Part shown: piece by piece, positions 8,108 through 15,067 of the stretch
Layout of the letters: every line of letters begins with the position of its first letter
Numbering within the stretch: the stretch's first letter is position 1
Assembly: GCA_001626655.1 (NCBI GenBank)
Contig: LUOC01000073.1
Location: 1-16,908, forward strand
DNA length: 16,908 nucleotides
Direction: 5' to 3'
From: Fidelibacterota bacterium REDSEA-S14_B6
GTDB taxonomy: Bacteria; Fidelibacterota; Marinisomatia; Marinisomatales; S15-B10
Notes under the pieces: generated by a model
The model's database searches: none
What the model saw: the letters and a program-made list of their open reading frames with translations, nothing else
Told to the model about the DNA's origin: nothing
Made by a program: the position numbers and the translations under genes

Positions 8108-8188
8108 ATGTGTCCGTCTGCATCGGCTCGCTGACTTATGTCCGGCTCTTTTCTGAAATCTGAGCCCCACTATTGGGGCTCTTTTTTT
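8108..8188 (+). promoter_or_regulatory. Predicted transcription attenuator in the carAB leader
   Basis: An intrinsic terminator (8162-8188) lies only 32 bp before the carA start. The 17 bp between its T-run and the carA ribosome-binding site cannot hold a promoter, so carAB must be transcribed through it. Upstream, GGCTC at 8144-8148 (also at 8125-8129) can pair with GAGCC (8162-8166), the 5' arm of the terminator, giving a mutually exclusive antiterminator. A possible eight-codon leader ORF, MCPSASAR (8108-8134), begins shortly after a GAGGAG sequence and ends before the antiterminator. A weak candidate promoter is TTAACA (8052-8057) with CATTAG 18 bp later. Terminator and geometry are visible; antitermination and signal are inferred. 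Confidence 0.45.
8162..8188 (+). terminator. Intrinsic terminator upstream of carA
   Basis: GAGCCCC (8162-8168) pairs perfectly with GGGGCTC (8175-8181) around a 6-nt loop, and is followed directly by seven T (8182-8188). No gene on the plus strand ends nearby, since the upstream gene is divergent, so this is not an ordinary operon-end terminator. Confidence 0.9.
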
Positions 8189-8205
8189 GCCTCGCCTTTC
8201 CGAAT

Positions 8206-8213
8206 GAGGGGGG
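8206..8213 (+). promoter_or_regulatory. Ribosome-binding site that fixes the carA start at GTG 8221
   Basis: The purine run GAGGGGGG ends 7 nt before GTG 8221. The longer in-frame possibility, TTG 8173, lies inside the terminator loop and has no such site. Confidence 0.75.
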
Positions 8214-8220
8214 CGAAAAC

Positions 8221-9312
8221 GTGACGAAACAGGACGCCGTACTAATGCTGGAAGACGGTCGCCTCTTCAGAGGGACCGCGCTCGGCGCCACCGGCGAGGC
8301 GACCGGTGAAGTGTGCTTCAATACCGGGATGTCCGGCTATCAGGAAATCCTCACTGACCCGTCCTACTGCGGGCAGATCGTAACAATGACCTTTCCTCAC
8401 ATCGGCAATTACGGCACAAACATGGATGATGTGGAATCCAGTAAGATTCAGGCGGCGGGCTTTGTGGTGAGGGAAGAGACGGAGCTGCCCTCCAACTTCC
8501 GTTCTGAACAATCGGTGGGCGATTACCTCAAAGGCGCCGGAATCGTCGGCATTCAGGGCGTGGACACACGGGCCATCACACGTCACCTGAGAGATCGGGG
8601 CGCCATGAACGGGATTATCAGCACAGCAGATCCGGAGGAGGATTCTCTGAAGAAAAAAGTGACCGACGTCCCCTCCATGTCCGGCCTCGACCTCGTTCCG
8701 CAAGTTAGTTGTGAAACACCTTACGATTGGCCGCGGAATGGATCACCGCCCAAGCATAAAGTTGTGGCGATGGATTTCGGGATTAAGCACAATATTCTGA
8801 GACTGCTCTCGGAACATGGATGTGGTGTAACAGTTGTGCCGGCGACGACTTCCGCCGATGATGTTTTAGCGCTGAAGCCGGACGGCATCTTCCTCTCCAA
8901 CGGCCCCGGCGATCCGGCGGCGGTCACCTACGGCGTTGACACAATCAGGAATCTGTTGGGGAAGAGACCGATCTTCGGGATCTGCCTCGGGCATCAGCTC
9001 CTCTCACTAGCTGTCGGCGGCGCCACTTTCAAACTCAAGTTCGGCCACCGCGGGATCAACCATCCCGTGAAAAACATCGACACCTCAGAAGTTGAGATCA
9101 CCAGCCACAACCACGGCTTTGCTGTAGATCCCGATTCGCTCCCTGCCTCTACGGAGATCACCCACTGGAACCTGAACGACGACACGGTGGAAGGGTTCAG
9201 GTGTAAGGAGATCCCCGCTTTTTCTGTCCAATACCATCCCGAAGCCGGGCCGGGACCTCACGACAGTCGATACCTTTTCGGACAGTTTACGGCAATGATG
9301 GACGATGCCTAG
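8221..9312 (+). CDS. carA: Carbamoyl-phosphate synthase small (glutaminase) subunit
   Basis: The product has 363 residues, normal for CarA. It hydrolyses glutamine and channels ammonia to CarB for carbamoyl phosphate, the shared precursor of pyrimidines and arginine. The N-terminal domain begins with AVLMLEDGRLFRG and contains NTGMSGYQEILTDPSY and GVDTRAITRHLRDRGAMNG. The C-terminal class I amidotransferase domain has SNGPGDP, the nucleophile elbow GICLGHQ with Cys255, and YHPEAGPGPHD with His339 and Glu341, so the catalytic triad is complete. Its stop overlaps the carB start by 8 nt, implying translational coupling. Expression is probably controlled by the attenuator just upstream. Confidence 0.97.
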   Translation: MTKQDAVLMLEDGRLFRGTALGATGEATGEVCFNTGMSGYQEILTDPSYCGQIVTMTFPHIGNYGTNMDDVESSKIQAAGFVVREETELPSNFRSEQSVGDYLKGAGIVGIQGVDTRAITRHLRDRGAMNGIISTADPEEDSLKKKVTDVPSMSGLDLVPQVSCETPYDWPRNGSPPKHKVVAMDFGIKHNILRLLSEHGCGVTVVPATTSADDVLALKPDGIFLSNGPGDPAAVTYGVDTIRNLLGKRPIFGICLGHQLLSLAVGGATFKLKFGHRGINHPVKNIDTSEVEITSHNHGFAVDPDSLPASTEITHWNLNDDTVEGFRCKEIPAFSVQYHPEAGPGPHDSRYLFGQFTAMMDDA

Positions 9313-12300
9313 ACGAGACGATATAGAATCAATCCTGATCATTGGCGCCGGGCCCATCGTTATCGGTCAAGCGTGCGAGTTCGACTACTCCGGTACTCAG
9401 GCCACCCGCGGCTTGAAGGAAGAAGGGTACCGTGTCATTCTGGTCAACTCCAATCCAGCCACCATTATGACAGATCCGAACCTGGCGCACAGAACATACA
9501 TTGAGCCCATCACCACCGAGTATGTAACCGCCATCATCGAGAAAGAAAAACCGGACGCTATCCTTCCCACCGTGGGCGGTCAGACAGCGCTGAATCTCGC
9601 CATGGATCTGCACAGTGAAGGGATCTTGGATAAATATGGTGTTCAGTTGATCGGCGCCCAGGTGGATGCCATCGAGAAAGCGGAGGACCGGGAGCGGTTC
9701 AAAAAGACAATGGACTCGGCGGGAATTGAGACGGCAAAGGGCGGATTCGTCTATTCGTGGGAGGAGGCGAAAACGCTCATTGAATCGATGGCCTTTCCCG
9801 TGATTATCCGGCCGAGCTTTACTTTGGGCGGCACCGGCGGCTCAGTCGCTTACAACAGTGATGAGTTTCAGAAGCTGGTGGAAAACGGTCTCAACGCCAG
9901 CCCCATCACGGAGGTGCTCATCGAGGAGTCTCTTCTTGGATGGAAAGAATTCGAACTAGAGGTGATCCGAGACAGAGCCGACAACGCCATCATCATCTGC
10001 TCCATCGAGAATGTTGATCCCATGGGCGTACATACGGGCGATTCTATAACTGTGGCGCCGGCCATGACGCTTACCGACAGGGAATTCCAGAAGATGCGGA
10101 ACTGGGCCATTCTCTGCCTGCGGACCATCGGCGTGGAGACGGGGGGATCGAATGTTCAGTTTGCCGTGAATCCTGACAACGGCCGTATGATTATCATTGA
10201 GATGAATCCGCGCGTGAGCCGCTCCTCGGCGCTGGCGTCAAAGGCGACAGGGTTCCCAATTGCCAAGGTGGCGGCCAAACTTGCAGTGGGTTACACACTG
10301 GATGAACTTCCCAACGATATTACGGGCAAGACGCTGGCGGCGTTCGAGCCGACCATTGATTACATTGTCACAAAGGTTCCCCGTTTCGATTTCGAGAAAT
10401 TCCCGTCGGCGTCGGGACATCTCGGCGTTCAGATGCAGAGTGTGGGTGAAGTGATGGCCATCGGCCGGACGTTCCGCGAATCGCTTCAGAAAGCTTTTCG
10501 GTCTCTGGAGGTGGGACTGGACGGGCTGGAGCCGAGGCCGCCTGCGGAGGGCGATCCTGATGTGAGCCGCTCCAGAGCGCTCGACATGACAACACTGCGG
10601 TTCGCCTCCGCATTTCGGCTTCTCAAAGTTCGGCAGGCGTTCCTTGACGGAGAGACGGTGGAGGATGTCTTCAGTGAGACCAAGATTGATCCGTGGTTCC
10701 TGAGGCAGATCAAACAGTTGGTTAAGGCGGCCGATTCCGGCGCTTTTGACAGACCTCTTCTTGAACTGAAGCAGGACGGATTCTCCGACAGACAGATCGG
10801 GCGATTGACAGGAGCGAAAGAGGCGGAGGTCCGACAGAAAAGAAAGGAGAAAGAGGTTTCTCCCAGCTACAAAGTGGTAGATACATGCGCGGCCGAGTTT
10901 GAAGCGAAGACACCTTACTGCTACTCCACCTACGATGAAGAGAATGAGATTGTCCCCCTTGACACCAAGTCGGAGAGGTGTCGCGGCAAAGTGATGATTC
11001 TGGGCGGCGGCCCGAACAGGATCGGCCAAGGGATCGAGTTTGATTACTGCTGCGTGCAGGCGGTCTTCGGGCTGAAGGAGATCGGCTACAAGACAATCAT
11101 GGTCAACTGTAATCCGGAGACAGTCAGCACAGATTTTGATCTCGTTGACCGCCTCTACTTTGAGCCGGTCACTTACGAGGATGTGCTGAACATCGTAGAG
11201 TTCGAACAGCCGGACGGCGTTCTTGTACAGTTCGGCGGCCAGACGCCGCTGAAGATCGCCAACGCTCTGGCCGATGCGGGCGTTCCTATCATCGGAACGG
11301 CGCCGGAAAACATCGACATGGCGGAGGATCGGGAAAAGTTTGGCGCCGTCGTGGACAGGCTGGACGTGGTCTGCCCGAAATATGGGACAGGCCGCACGCT
11401 GGACGAAGTGGTGGAAGTGGCGGAACGGATCGGATTTCCTGTGCTGGCCCGACCCAGTTACGTTCTGGGCGGCCGCGCCATGGAGATCGTCTACTCAAAA
11501 CAGCAGCTCATTGACTACATTGCCCGCTCGGCTGACGTGACGGAGGGCCACCCTATCCTCATCGATGAATTCCTCGAGGACGCCTTCGAGTTTGATGTGG
11601 ACGCCCTCTGCGACGGTGAGACCGTTCACATCGGTGGCATCATGCAGCACATCGAGGAGGCTGGCATTCATTCCGGCGATTCCGCCTGCGTCCTGCCGCC
11701 GTACAAGATTACCACAGCAGCCATGGAAGAGATCGTCCGAACCACCGAGTCTCTCGCGCTGGAGCTGAAAGTGATAGGACTGATAAACCTCCAGTTTGCC
11801 TACAAGGATGGACAGGTCTATGTGCTGGAGGTGAATCCCCGGGCGAGCCGGACGATCCCTTTCGTCAGTAAGGCCACCAACGTTCCTCTGGCACGGATCG
11901 CCGCTCAGCTCGCCACAGGCAAGAAGTTGAACGAGTACAATCTCAAGGAGTGGGACGGGAGCGACCACATCGCTGTCAAGGAGGCCGTCCTTCCCTTCAA
12001 CAAGTTTCCTGATGAATCGATCTTCCTCAGTCCGGAGATGAAATCGACGGGGGAGGTGATGGGAATTTCCGGTACGTTCGGGCAGTCGTTCAGGCGGGCG
12101 ACCATCAGCGCCGGCACGTCTGTTCCCCAGGAAGGGACAGTCTTCATCTCCGTCAACAACCAGGATAAGATGAATGTGATCCCCATTGCCAGAGATCTGC
12201 ACGAGATGGAGTTCTCAATTGTCGCTACAGAGGGGACAGCGAGGGAACTGAATCGCAACGGCGTTGCCGCCAAAGTGATCTACAAGGTCGGTGAAGGGAG

Positions 12301-12595
12301 ACCGAATGTGGTTGACGGAATTAAGAACGGTGATATCCAGATGGTGATAAATACACCTCTCGGGCAGCAGTCCCGCTACGATGAAGAATCGATCGGCCGT
12401 GCGTGCATTCAGAAGGGAATTATGGTTATCACAACACTTTCCGCCGCCGCCGCCGCTGTGCGCGGAATCAGGACGATGGAGAGAGGTAAACCGACAGTGC
12501 GGAGCCTGCAGGACTATTTCCCGTATGCATCTGAGTCAACCTCAGAGCCGGAGCAGCAACGAGCTCAAGCGTCAAAAGTGGCTGAAGCCAGTTAG
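9305..12595 (+). CDS. carB: Carbamoyl-phosphate synthase large subunit
   Basis: The 1096-residue length and the internal two-fold repeat are typical of CarB, which makes carbamoyl phosphate from bicarbonate, ammonia and two ATP. The first half starts with ILIIGAGPIVIGQACEFDYSG and holds the carboxyphosphate ATP-grasp domain (about 130-335). A linker/oligomerisation region occupies about 400-550. The second half restarts at VMILGGGPNRIGQGIEFDY (about 560) with the carbamate-kinase-like ATP-grasp domain (about 690-890, VLARPSYVLGGRAME). The C-terminal MGS-like allosteric domain (about 945-1075) includes IVATEGTARELNRNG and VVDGIKNGDIQMVINTP. A Ser/Glu/Gln/Ala-rich tail of about 20 residues ends the protein. 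It overlaps carA by 8 nt. No strong terminator is visible after it. Confidence 0.98.
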   Translation: MPRRDDIESILIIGAGPIVIGQACEFDYSGTQATRGLKEEGYRVILVNSNPATIMTDPNLAHRTYIEPITTEYVTAIIEKEKPDAILPTVGGQTALNLAMDLHSEGILDKYGVQLIGAQVDAIEKAEDRERFKKTMDSAGIETAKGGFVYSWEEAKTLIESMAFPVIIRPSFTLGGTGGSVAYNSDEFQKLVENGLNASPITEVLIEESLLGWKEFELEVIRDRADNAIIICSIENVDPMGVHTGDSITVAPAMTLTDREFQKMRNWAILCLRTIGVETGGSNVQFAVNPDNGRMIIIEMNPRVSRSSALASKATGFPIAKVAAKLAVGYTLDELPNDITGKTLAAFEPTIDYIVTKVPRFDFEKFPSASGHLGVQMQSVGEVMAIGRTFRESLQKAFRSLEVGLDGLEPRPPAEGDPDVSRSRALDMTTLRFASAFRLLKVRQAFLDGETVEDVFSETKIDPWFLRQIKQLVKAADSGAFDRPLLELKQDGFSDRQIGRLTGAKEAEVRQKRKEKEVSPSYKVVDTCAAEFEAKTPYCYSTYDEENEIVPLDTKSERCRGKVMILGGGPNRIGQGIEFDYCCVQAVFGLKEIGYKTIMVNCNPETVSTDFDLVDRLYFEPVTYEDVLNIVEFEQPDGVLVQFGGQTPLKIANALADAGVPIIGTAPENIDMAEDREKFGAVVDRLDVVCPKYGTGRTLDEVVEVAERIGFPVLARPSYVLGGRAMEIVYSKQQLIDYIARSADVTEGHPILIDEFLEDAFEFDVDALCDGETVHIGGIMQHIEEAGIHSGDSACVLPPYKITTAAMEEIVRTTESLALELKVIGLINLQFAYKDGQVYVLEVNPRASRTIPFVSKATNVPLARIAAQLATGKKLNEYNLKEWDGSDHIAVKEAVLPFNKFPDESIFLSPEMKSTGEVMGISGTFGQSFRRATISAGTSVPQEGTVFISVNNQDKMNVIPIARDLHEMEFSIVATEGTARELNRNGVAAKVIYKVGEGRPNVVDGIKNGDIQMVINTPLGQQSRYDEESIGRACIQKGIMVITTLSAAAAAVRGIRTMERGKPTVRSLQDYFPYASESTSEPEQQRAQASKVAEAS

Positions 12596-12749
12596 CCGTT
12601 CAAGATCAGCTCAACACGAATTCGGAGAGCCAAATAAGCCCTGCCTCCCGAACTCCAATGGACCCATCAAAATGCTATTTCCCCCTTTTTTTTGAAAACT
12701 CTATATTGCGAAACCTTTAAGGGGCTTAACAAATCAAAAGGAGAATTAT

Positions 12750-13514
12750 ATGTTGAGTACAATCAAGAAATCCGGATGGTCAATAGCCGTTGTATTCAGT
12801 ATGGGCTTATTAATACTTCAATCCTGTGCCACCCCTTCCTCAACCGCAACAATCCCTTCAACCCCAAAGGAGAAACCAAAATTGAGTGTGAATACAATCC
12901 AAGTCGTGAACTTCAATCTTGAAGGTATTACCCATAATGATTTCATGGGCGTGGCTGATGAAGTGGCGCCGAATTTTGCACCCCTGCGCGGACTTGTTTC
13001 CAAAGTATGGCTTTCGGATGAAGCGAGTAACACTTACGGCGGTGTCTATTCATGGGCAAGCAAGAGAAATCTCGATGCCTACCGCGGAGGTGAACTTTAC
13101 GCCGGCGCTTTGGCCAATAATCCGAACTTTGTCAACCTATACGATAAGGGATTCGACGTATTGGAAGGGCCAAGCAGTGTAACCAGTAACTTATTGGATG
13201 GCACACCCACATATATTCAAGTGGTCAATTTCAATTTGGAGGGCATCACCCACGATGATTTCATGGGTGTGGCCAATGAGGTGGCGCCAAACTTTGCCGC
13301 CTTGCCCGGACTCATTCAAAAAGTGTGGCTCTCTGATAAAGCCAACAACACGTACGGCGGCGTCTATTCATGGTCCACAAAGGCAGCCTGCGAAGCCTAC
13401 CGAAGTGGTGAACTGTACGCCGGCGCCCTCGCCAACAATCCGAATTTTGTCAATTTATCCGACAAAGGATTTGCAGTTCTGGGAGGGCCGAGCAAAGTCA
13501 CCCATATGAAATAA
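12750..13514 (+). CDS. Lipoprotein with two tandem YdhR-like (dimeric alpha/beta-barrel) domains
   Basis: This 254-residue protein starts at ATG 12750, 6 nt after AAGGAG. A signal peptide ends in LQSC (Cys26), a plausible lipobox with an unusual Gln at -2. A Ser/Thr/Pro-rich spacer leads to two copies of one domain, residues 50-145 and 156-251. I count 77 of 96 positions identical. Each copy shows the YdhR pattern: a first strand (QVVNFNLEGIT), FMGVA.EVAPNFA.L.GL, KVWLSD, NTYGGVYSW and a C-terminal GELYAGALANNPNF. YdhR proteins are small ferredoxin-like-fold proteins annotated as putative monooxygenases, usually single-domain and cytoplasmic, forming dimers. Here the two domains could form an internal dimer outside the inner membrane. 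The 5' part is AT-richer than carB. Substrate is unknown. Confidence 0.85.
   Translation: MLSTIKKSGWSIAVVFSMGLLILQSCATPSSTATIPSTPKEKPKLSVNTIQVVNFNLEGITHNDFMGVADEVAPNFAPLRGLVSKVWLSDEASNTYGGVYSWASKRNLDAYRGGELYAGALANNPNFVNLYDKGFDVLEGPSSVTSNLLDGTPTYIQVVNFNLEGITHDDFMGVANEVAPNFAALPGLIQKVWLSDKANNTYGGVYSWSTKAACEAYRSGELYAGALANNPNFVNLSDKGFAVLGGPSKVTHMK
12897..13502 (+). repeat. Intragenic tandem duplication of a 96-codon domain
   Basis: Copy 1 spans 12897-13184 and copy 2 spans 13215-13502, joined by a 10-codon linker. In the 27 codons after the first Ile of each copy I count 14 synonymous and 2 non-synonymous codon differences. The duplication is therefore old but both copies are constrained at the protein level. 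Confidence 0.85.
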
Positions 13515-13523
13515 CGATTTCTT

Positions 13524-13575
13524 AACCTTGCGAAGGTTTCCGTCAATGGCGGACAAGAAAAACCTTCGCAAGGTT
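13524..13575 (+). terminator. Long inverted repeat, probable terminator of the YdhR-like gene
   Basis: A perfect 16-bp inverted repeat (13524-13539 with 13560-13575) encloses a 20-nt loop and is followed by TTCTA, which together with the end of the arm gives a TTTT run. It begins 9 bp after the stop codon. Each arm is itself a near-palindrome, AACCTT-GCG-AAGGTT and AACCTT-CGC-AAGGTT, so two small hairpins are an alternative fold. The nested symmetry is more like a repetitive extragenic element than a simple terminator. Confidence 0.7.
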
Positions 13576-13601
13576 TTCTACACCGCTGACTGAAATCGTG
13601 G

Positions 13602-13815
13602 GTTTATTTCCCGAATATCGAATAAACTGTACTTGGCGGGAGACCCTTTCCGAGCGCCAGATATATCTTGTCTTCCGCAAACCCGAAGTTTAATTTGGTC
13701 GCCGTTATGATTGGCTTCAGCAACAGATCTGGTCTTGTACGACGTGCGTCAGAGAACGCTCGACGCGAAGACGTGGGGGTAGCCATCTAGCTCATCGGCT
13801 CATAGCGAGATTAGG
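13602..13815 (+). other. Non-coding, apparently structured leader upstream of argG
   Basis: No convincing gene occupies the 377 bp between the YdhR-like gene and argG. Read as plus-strand RNA, the region after the inverted repeat contains several helices. GTTTATT (13602-13608) pairs with AATAAAC (13621-13627). TGGCG (13634-13638) pairs with CGCCA (13655-13659). A 9-bp helix with a 4-nt bulge forms from 13742-13750 with 13762-13766 and 13771-13774. The last helix abuts GGGGGT, the putative antiterminator strand. This layout is what a cis-acting regulatory RNA would show. I do not recognise a known riboswitch or T-box consensus, and no promoter is convincing. Confidence 0.3.
13604..13786 (-). 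CDS. Doubtful 60-aa ORF in the argG leader
   Basis: A minus-strand ORF begins with ATG directly after an in-frame TAG and ends YSIFGK. Its composition is protein-like (KLNFGFAEDKIYLALGKG), but I recognise no family and see no clear ribosome-binding site. It overlaps the proposed leader RNA; only one of the two interpretations is likely right. It might also be the remnant of a larger gene. Confidence 0.15.
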   Translation of the reverse strand: MATPTSSRRAFSDARRTRPDLLLKPIITATKLNFGFAEDKIYLALGKGLPPSTVYSIFGK

Positions 13816-13852
13816 AACCCCCCGCACCCTCTCCGGTGGCCGGGGGTTTTTT
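13775..13852 (+). promoter_or_regulatory. Predicted attenuator (antiterminator/terminator pair) before argG
   Basis: GGGGGT (13775-13780) can pair with ACCCCC (13817-13822), which is also the 5' arm of the terminator at 13816-13852, so the two structures exclude each other. The terminator T-run ends 25 bp before the argG ribosome-binding site, too close for a separate promoter. Transcription of argGH therefore has to pass it. Arginine, or a charged-tRNA signal, would be the logical effector, but nothing in the sequence proves which. Confidence 0.4.
13816..13852 (+). terminator. Intrinsic terminator upstream of argG
   Basis: AACCCCC (13816-13822) pairs with GGGGGTT (13842-13848). An inner helix CACC (13825-13828) with GGTG (13835-13838) closes a 6-nt loop. 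Six T follow (13847-13852). The hairpin is GC-rich and should be efficient. Confidence 0.88.
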
Positions 13853-13877
13853 GTATTGACTGATTTACCATCATCTG

Positions 13878-13884
13878 AAAGGAG
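13878..13884 (+). promoter_or_regulatory. Ribosome-binding site that fixes the argG start at ATG 13892
   Basis: AAAGGAG lies 7 nt before ATG 13892. An earlier in-frame TTG at 13856 is rejected because it precedes this site and adds 12 residues absent from ArgG proteins. Confidence 0.85.
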
Positions 13885-13891
13885 AAGAGAA

Positions 13892-15067
13892 ATGACAAGC
13901 CGGGAGAAAGTAGTCCTCGCCTACAGTGGCGGGCTCGATACATCGGTAATCCTGAAATGGCTTATCAATGAAGGATACGACGTAATCTGCTTCGTGGGGA
14001 ACGTTGGCCAGAAGGAAGACTTCGACGCCGTGGAGAACAATGCTCTTTATGAAGGTCGTTACCTGCTGGGGACAGCCCTCGCCCGTCCCGTGCTGGCCCG
14101 GAGTCAAATCGAAATCGCCGCTCAAACAGGCGCCACCGCCGTCAGCCACGGTTCCACCGGGAAAGGGAATGATCAGGTGCGGTTTGAGCTGACCTATTAT
14201 GCCCTCAATCCCGACATTGAGGTCATTTCACCATGGAAAGATCGTCAGTTTCTTGACCAGTTCAAAGGGCGGCAGGACCTCCTCGACTATGCTGAAGAAT
14301 GGGACATCCCCGTTACCGCATCTAAGAAACGTCCTTTCAGTGAGGATGAAAACCTGATGCACATCAGCCACGAGGCGGGCATTCTGGAGGACCCCGGCCA
14401 CAGGCCCGAGGAGTCGGTCTTCAGTCACACCAAAGCTTTGAAAGAGACTCCCGATGAGGAGGCCTTGGTGGAGATCACATTTGCCAACGGTCTGCCGGTG
14501 AAGGTGGTGAACCTCAACGATGGGACGGAAAAGACCGATCCGCTGGAACTGTTCATCTATCTCAACGAACTGGGGAGCGAACACTCTGTGGGACGTCTGG
14601 ACATGGTGGAGAACCGGTTCATCGGCATTAAGTCCCGGGGCGTGTACGAGACGCCCGCCGGAACAATCCTCTGGGCCGCCCACCGCGATCTGGAGGGGAT
14701 TGCCATGGATAAGGAGGTGATGCACCTGAGGGACAGCCTCATCCCCAAGTTCAGCGAACTGATCTACAACGGTCTCTGGTTCTCGCCGGAAATGGACTTC
14801 ATCATGAGCGCCTTCAAGAAGAGTCAGGAGGCAATCGACGGCGCGGTGACACTTTCACTCTTCAAAGGGAACGCCACTCCCGTGGGCCGTGAATCTCCCA
14901 CATCGCTCTACGATCAGGACTTCTCCAGCATGGAGGTGGAAGGCGGTTTTGACGCCCTCGATTCGAAGGGATTCATCAACATTCACGCAATTCGCCTGAA
15001 GGCGCACAACTTTGTGCTGAAGAAACGTAAACCGTTTGAATGGCGGAAGGAGGCGGCCGATGGGTAA
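13892..15067 (+). CDS. argG: Argininosuccinate synthase, apparently with an internal deletion
   Basis: The 391-residue product is clearly ArgG, which joins citrulline and aspartate with ATP hydrolysis to AMP. The N-terminal P-loop VLAYSGGLDTS (8-18), NALYEGRYLLGTALARP, SHGSTGKGNDQVRFEL, DENLMHISHEAGILEDP, VENRFIGIKSRGVYETPAGT and the C-terminal SLYDQDFSSME region are all well conserved. However, GQKEDFDAVE (to residue 48) runs straight into NNALYEGRY. Homologues such as human ASS1 have about 30 more residues there, carrying one strand and helix of the nucleotide-binding domain (the GAKKV...EFV...PAI stretch). The reading frame is unbroken. Either the deletion is real and the enzyme is altered, or roughly 90 bases were lost in assembly. 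argH overlaps its end by 8 nt. Control is probably by the attenuator upstream. Confidence 0.95.
   Translation: MTSREKVVLAYSGGLDTSVILKWLINEGYDVICFVGNVGQKEDFDAVENNALYEGRYLLGTALARPVLARSQIEIAAQTGATAVSHGSTGKGNDQVRFELTYYALNPDIEVISPWKDRQFLDQFKGRQDLLDYAEEWDIPVTASKKRPFSEDENLMHISHEAGILEDPGHRPEESVFSHTKALKETPDEEALVEITFANGLPVKVVNLNDGTEKTDPLELFIYLNELGSEHSVGRLDMVENRFIGIKSRGVYETPAGTILWAAHRDLEGIAMDKEVMHLRDSLIPKFSELIYNGLWFSPEMDFIMSAFKKSQEAIDGAVTLSLFKGNATPVGRESPTSLYDQDFSSMEVEGGFDALDSKGFINIHAIRLKAHNFVLKKRKPFEWRKEAADG
15047..15053 (+). promoter_or_regulatory. Ribosome-binding site inside argG that fixes the argH start at ATG 15060
   Basis: AAGGAGG, a full-strength site, ends 6 nt before ATG 15060 and lies in the last codons of argG. 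It rules out the earlier in-frame ATG at 15036, which would add eight Arg-rich residues not found in ArgH. Confidence 0.85.

Noticed and set aside
8173..8220. Longer CarA start at TTG 8173
   Set aside because: The codon is inside the terminator loop and the added 16 residues do not belong to CarA; GTG 8221 has an excellent ribosome-binding site.
10238..11029. 263-codon open frame on the minus strand opposite carB
   Set aside because: It lies entirely within carB, whose motifs are unambiguous. It shows no family pattern and is explained by the codon bias of the sense gene.
12621..12693. Possible intrinsic terminator of carB
   Set aside because: A stem with one bulged A can form (TTCGG-A-GAG at 12621-12629 with 12645-12652), but the T8 run (12686-12693) is 34 nt away, too far for a standard terminator.
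13773..13823. tRNA-like D-arm (TAGCTCATCGG) in the argG leader
   Set aside because: No anticodon stem, no T-arm with TTCGA, and no acceptor-stem pairing at the right distance.
13856..13861. TTGACT as a -35 box for argG
   Set aside because: The matching -10 position (13879-13884) falls on the ribosome-binding site AAGGAG and has no TATAAT resemblance.
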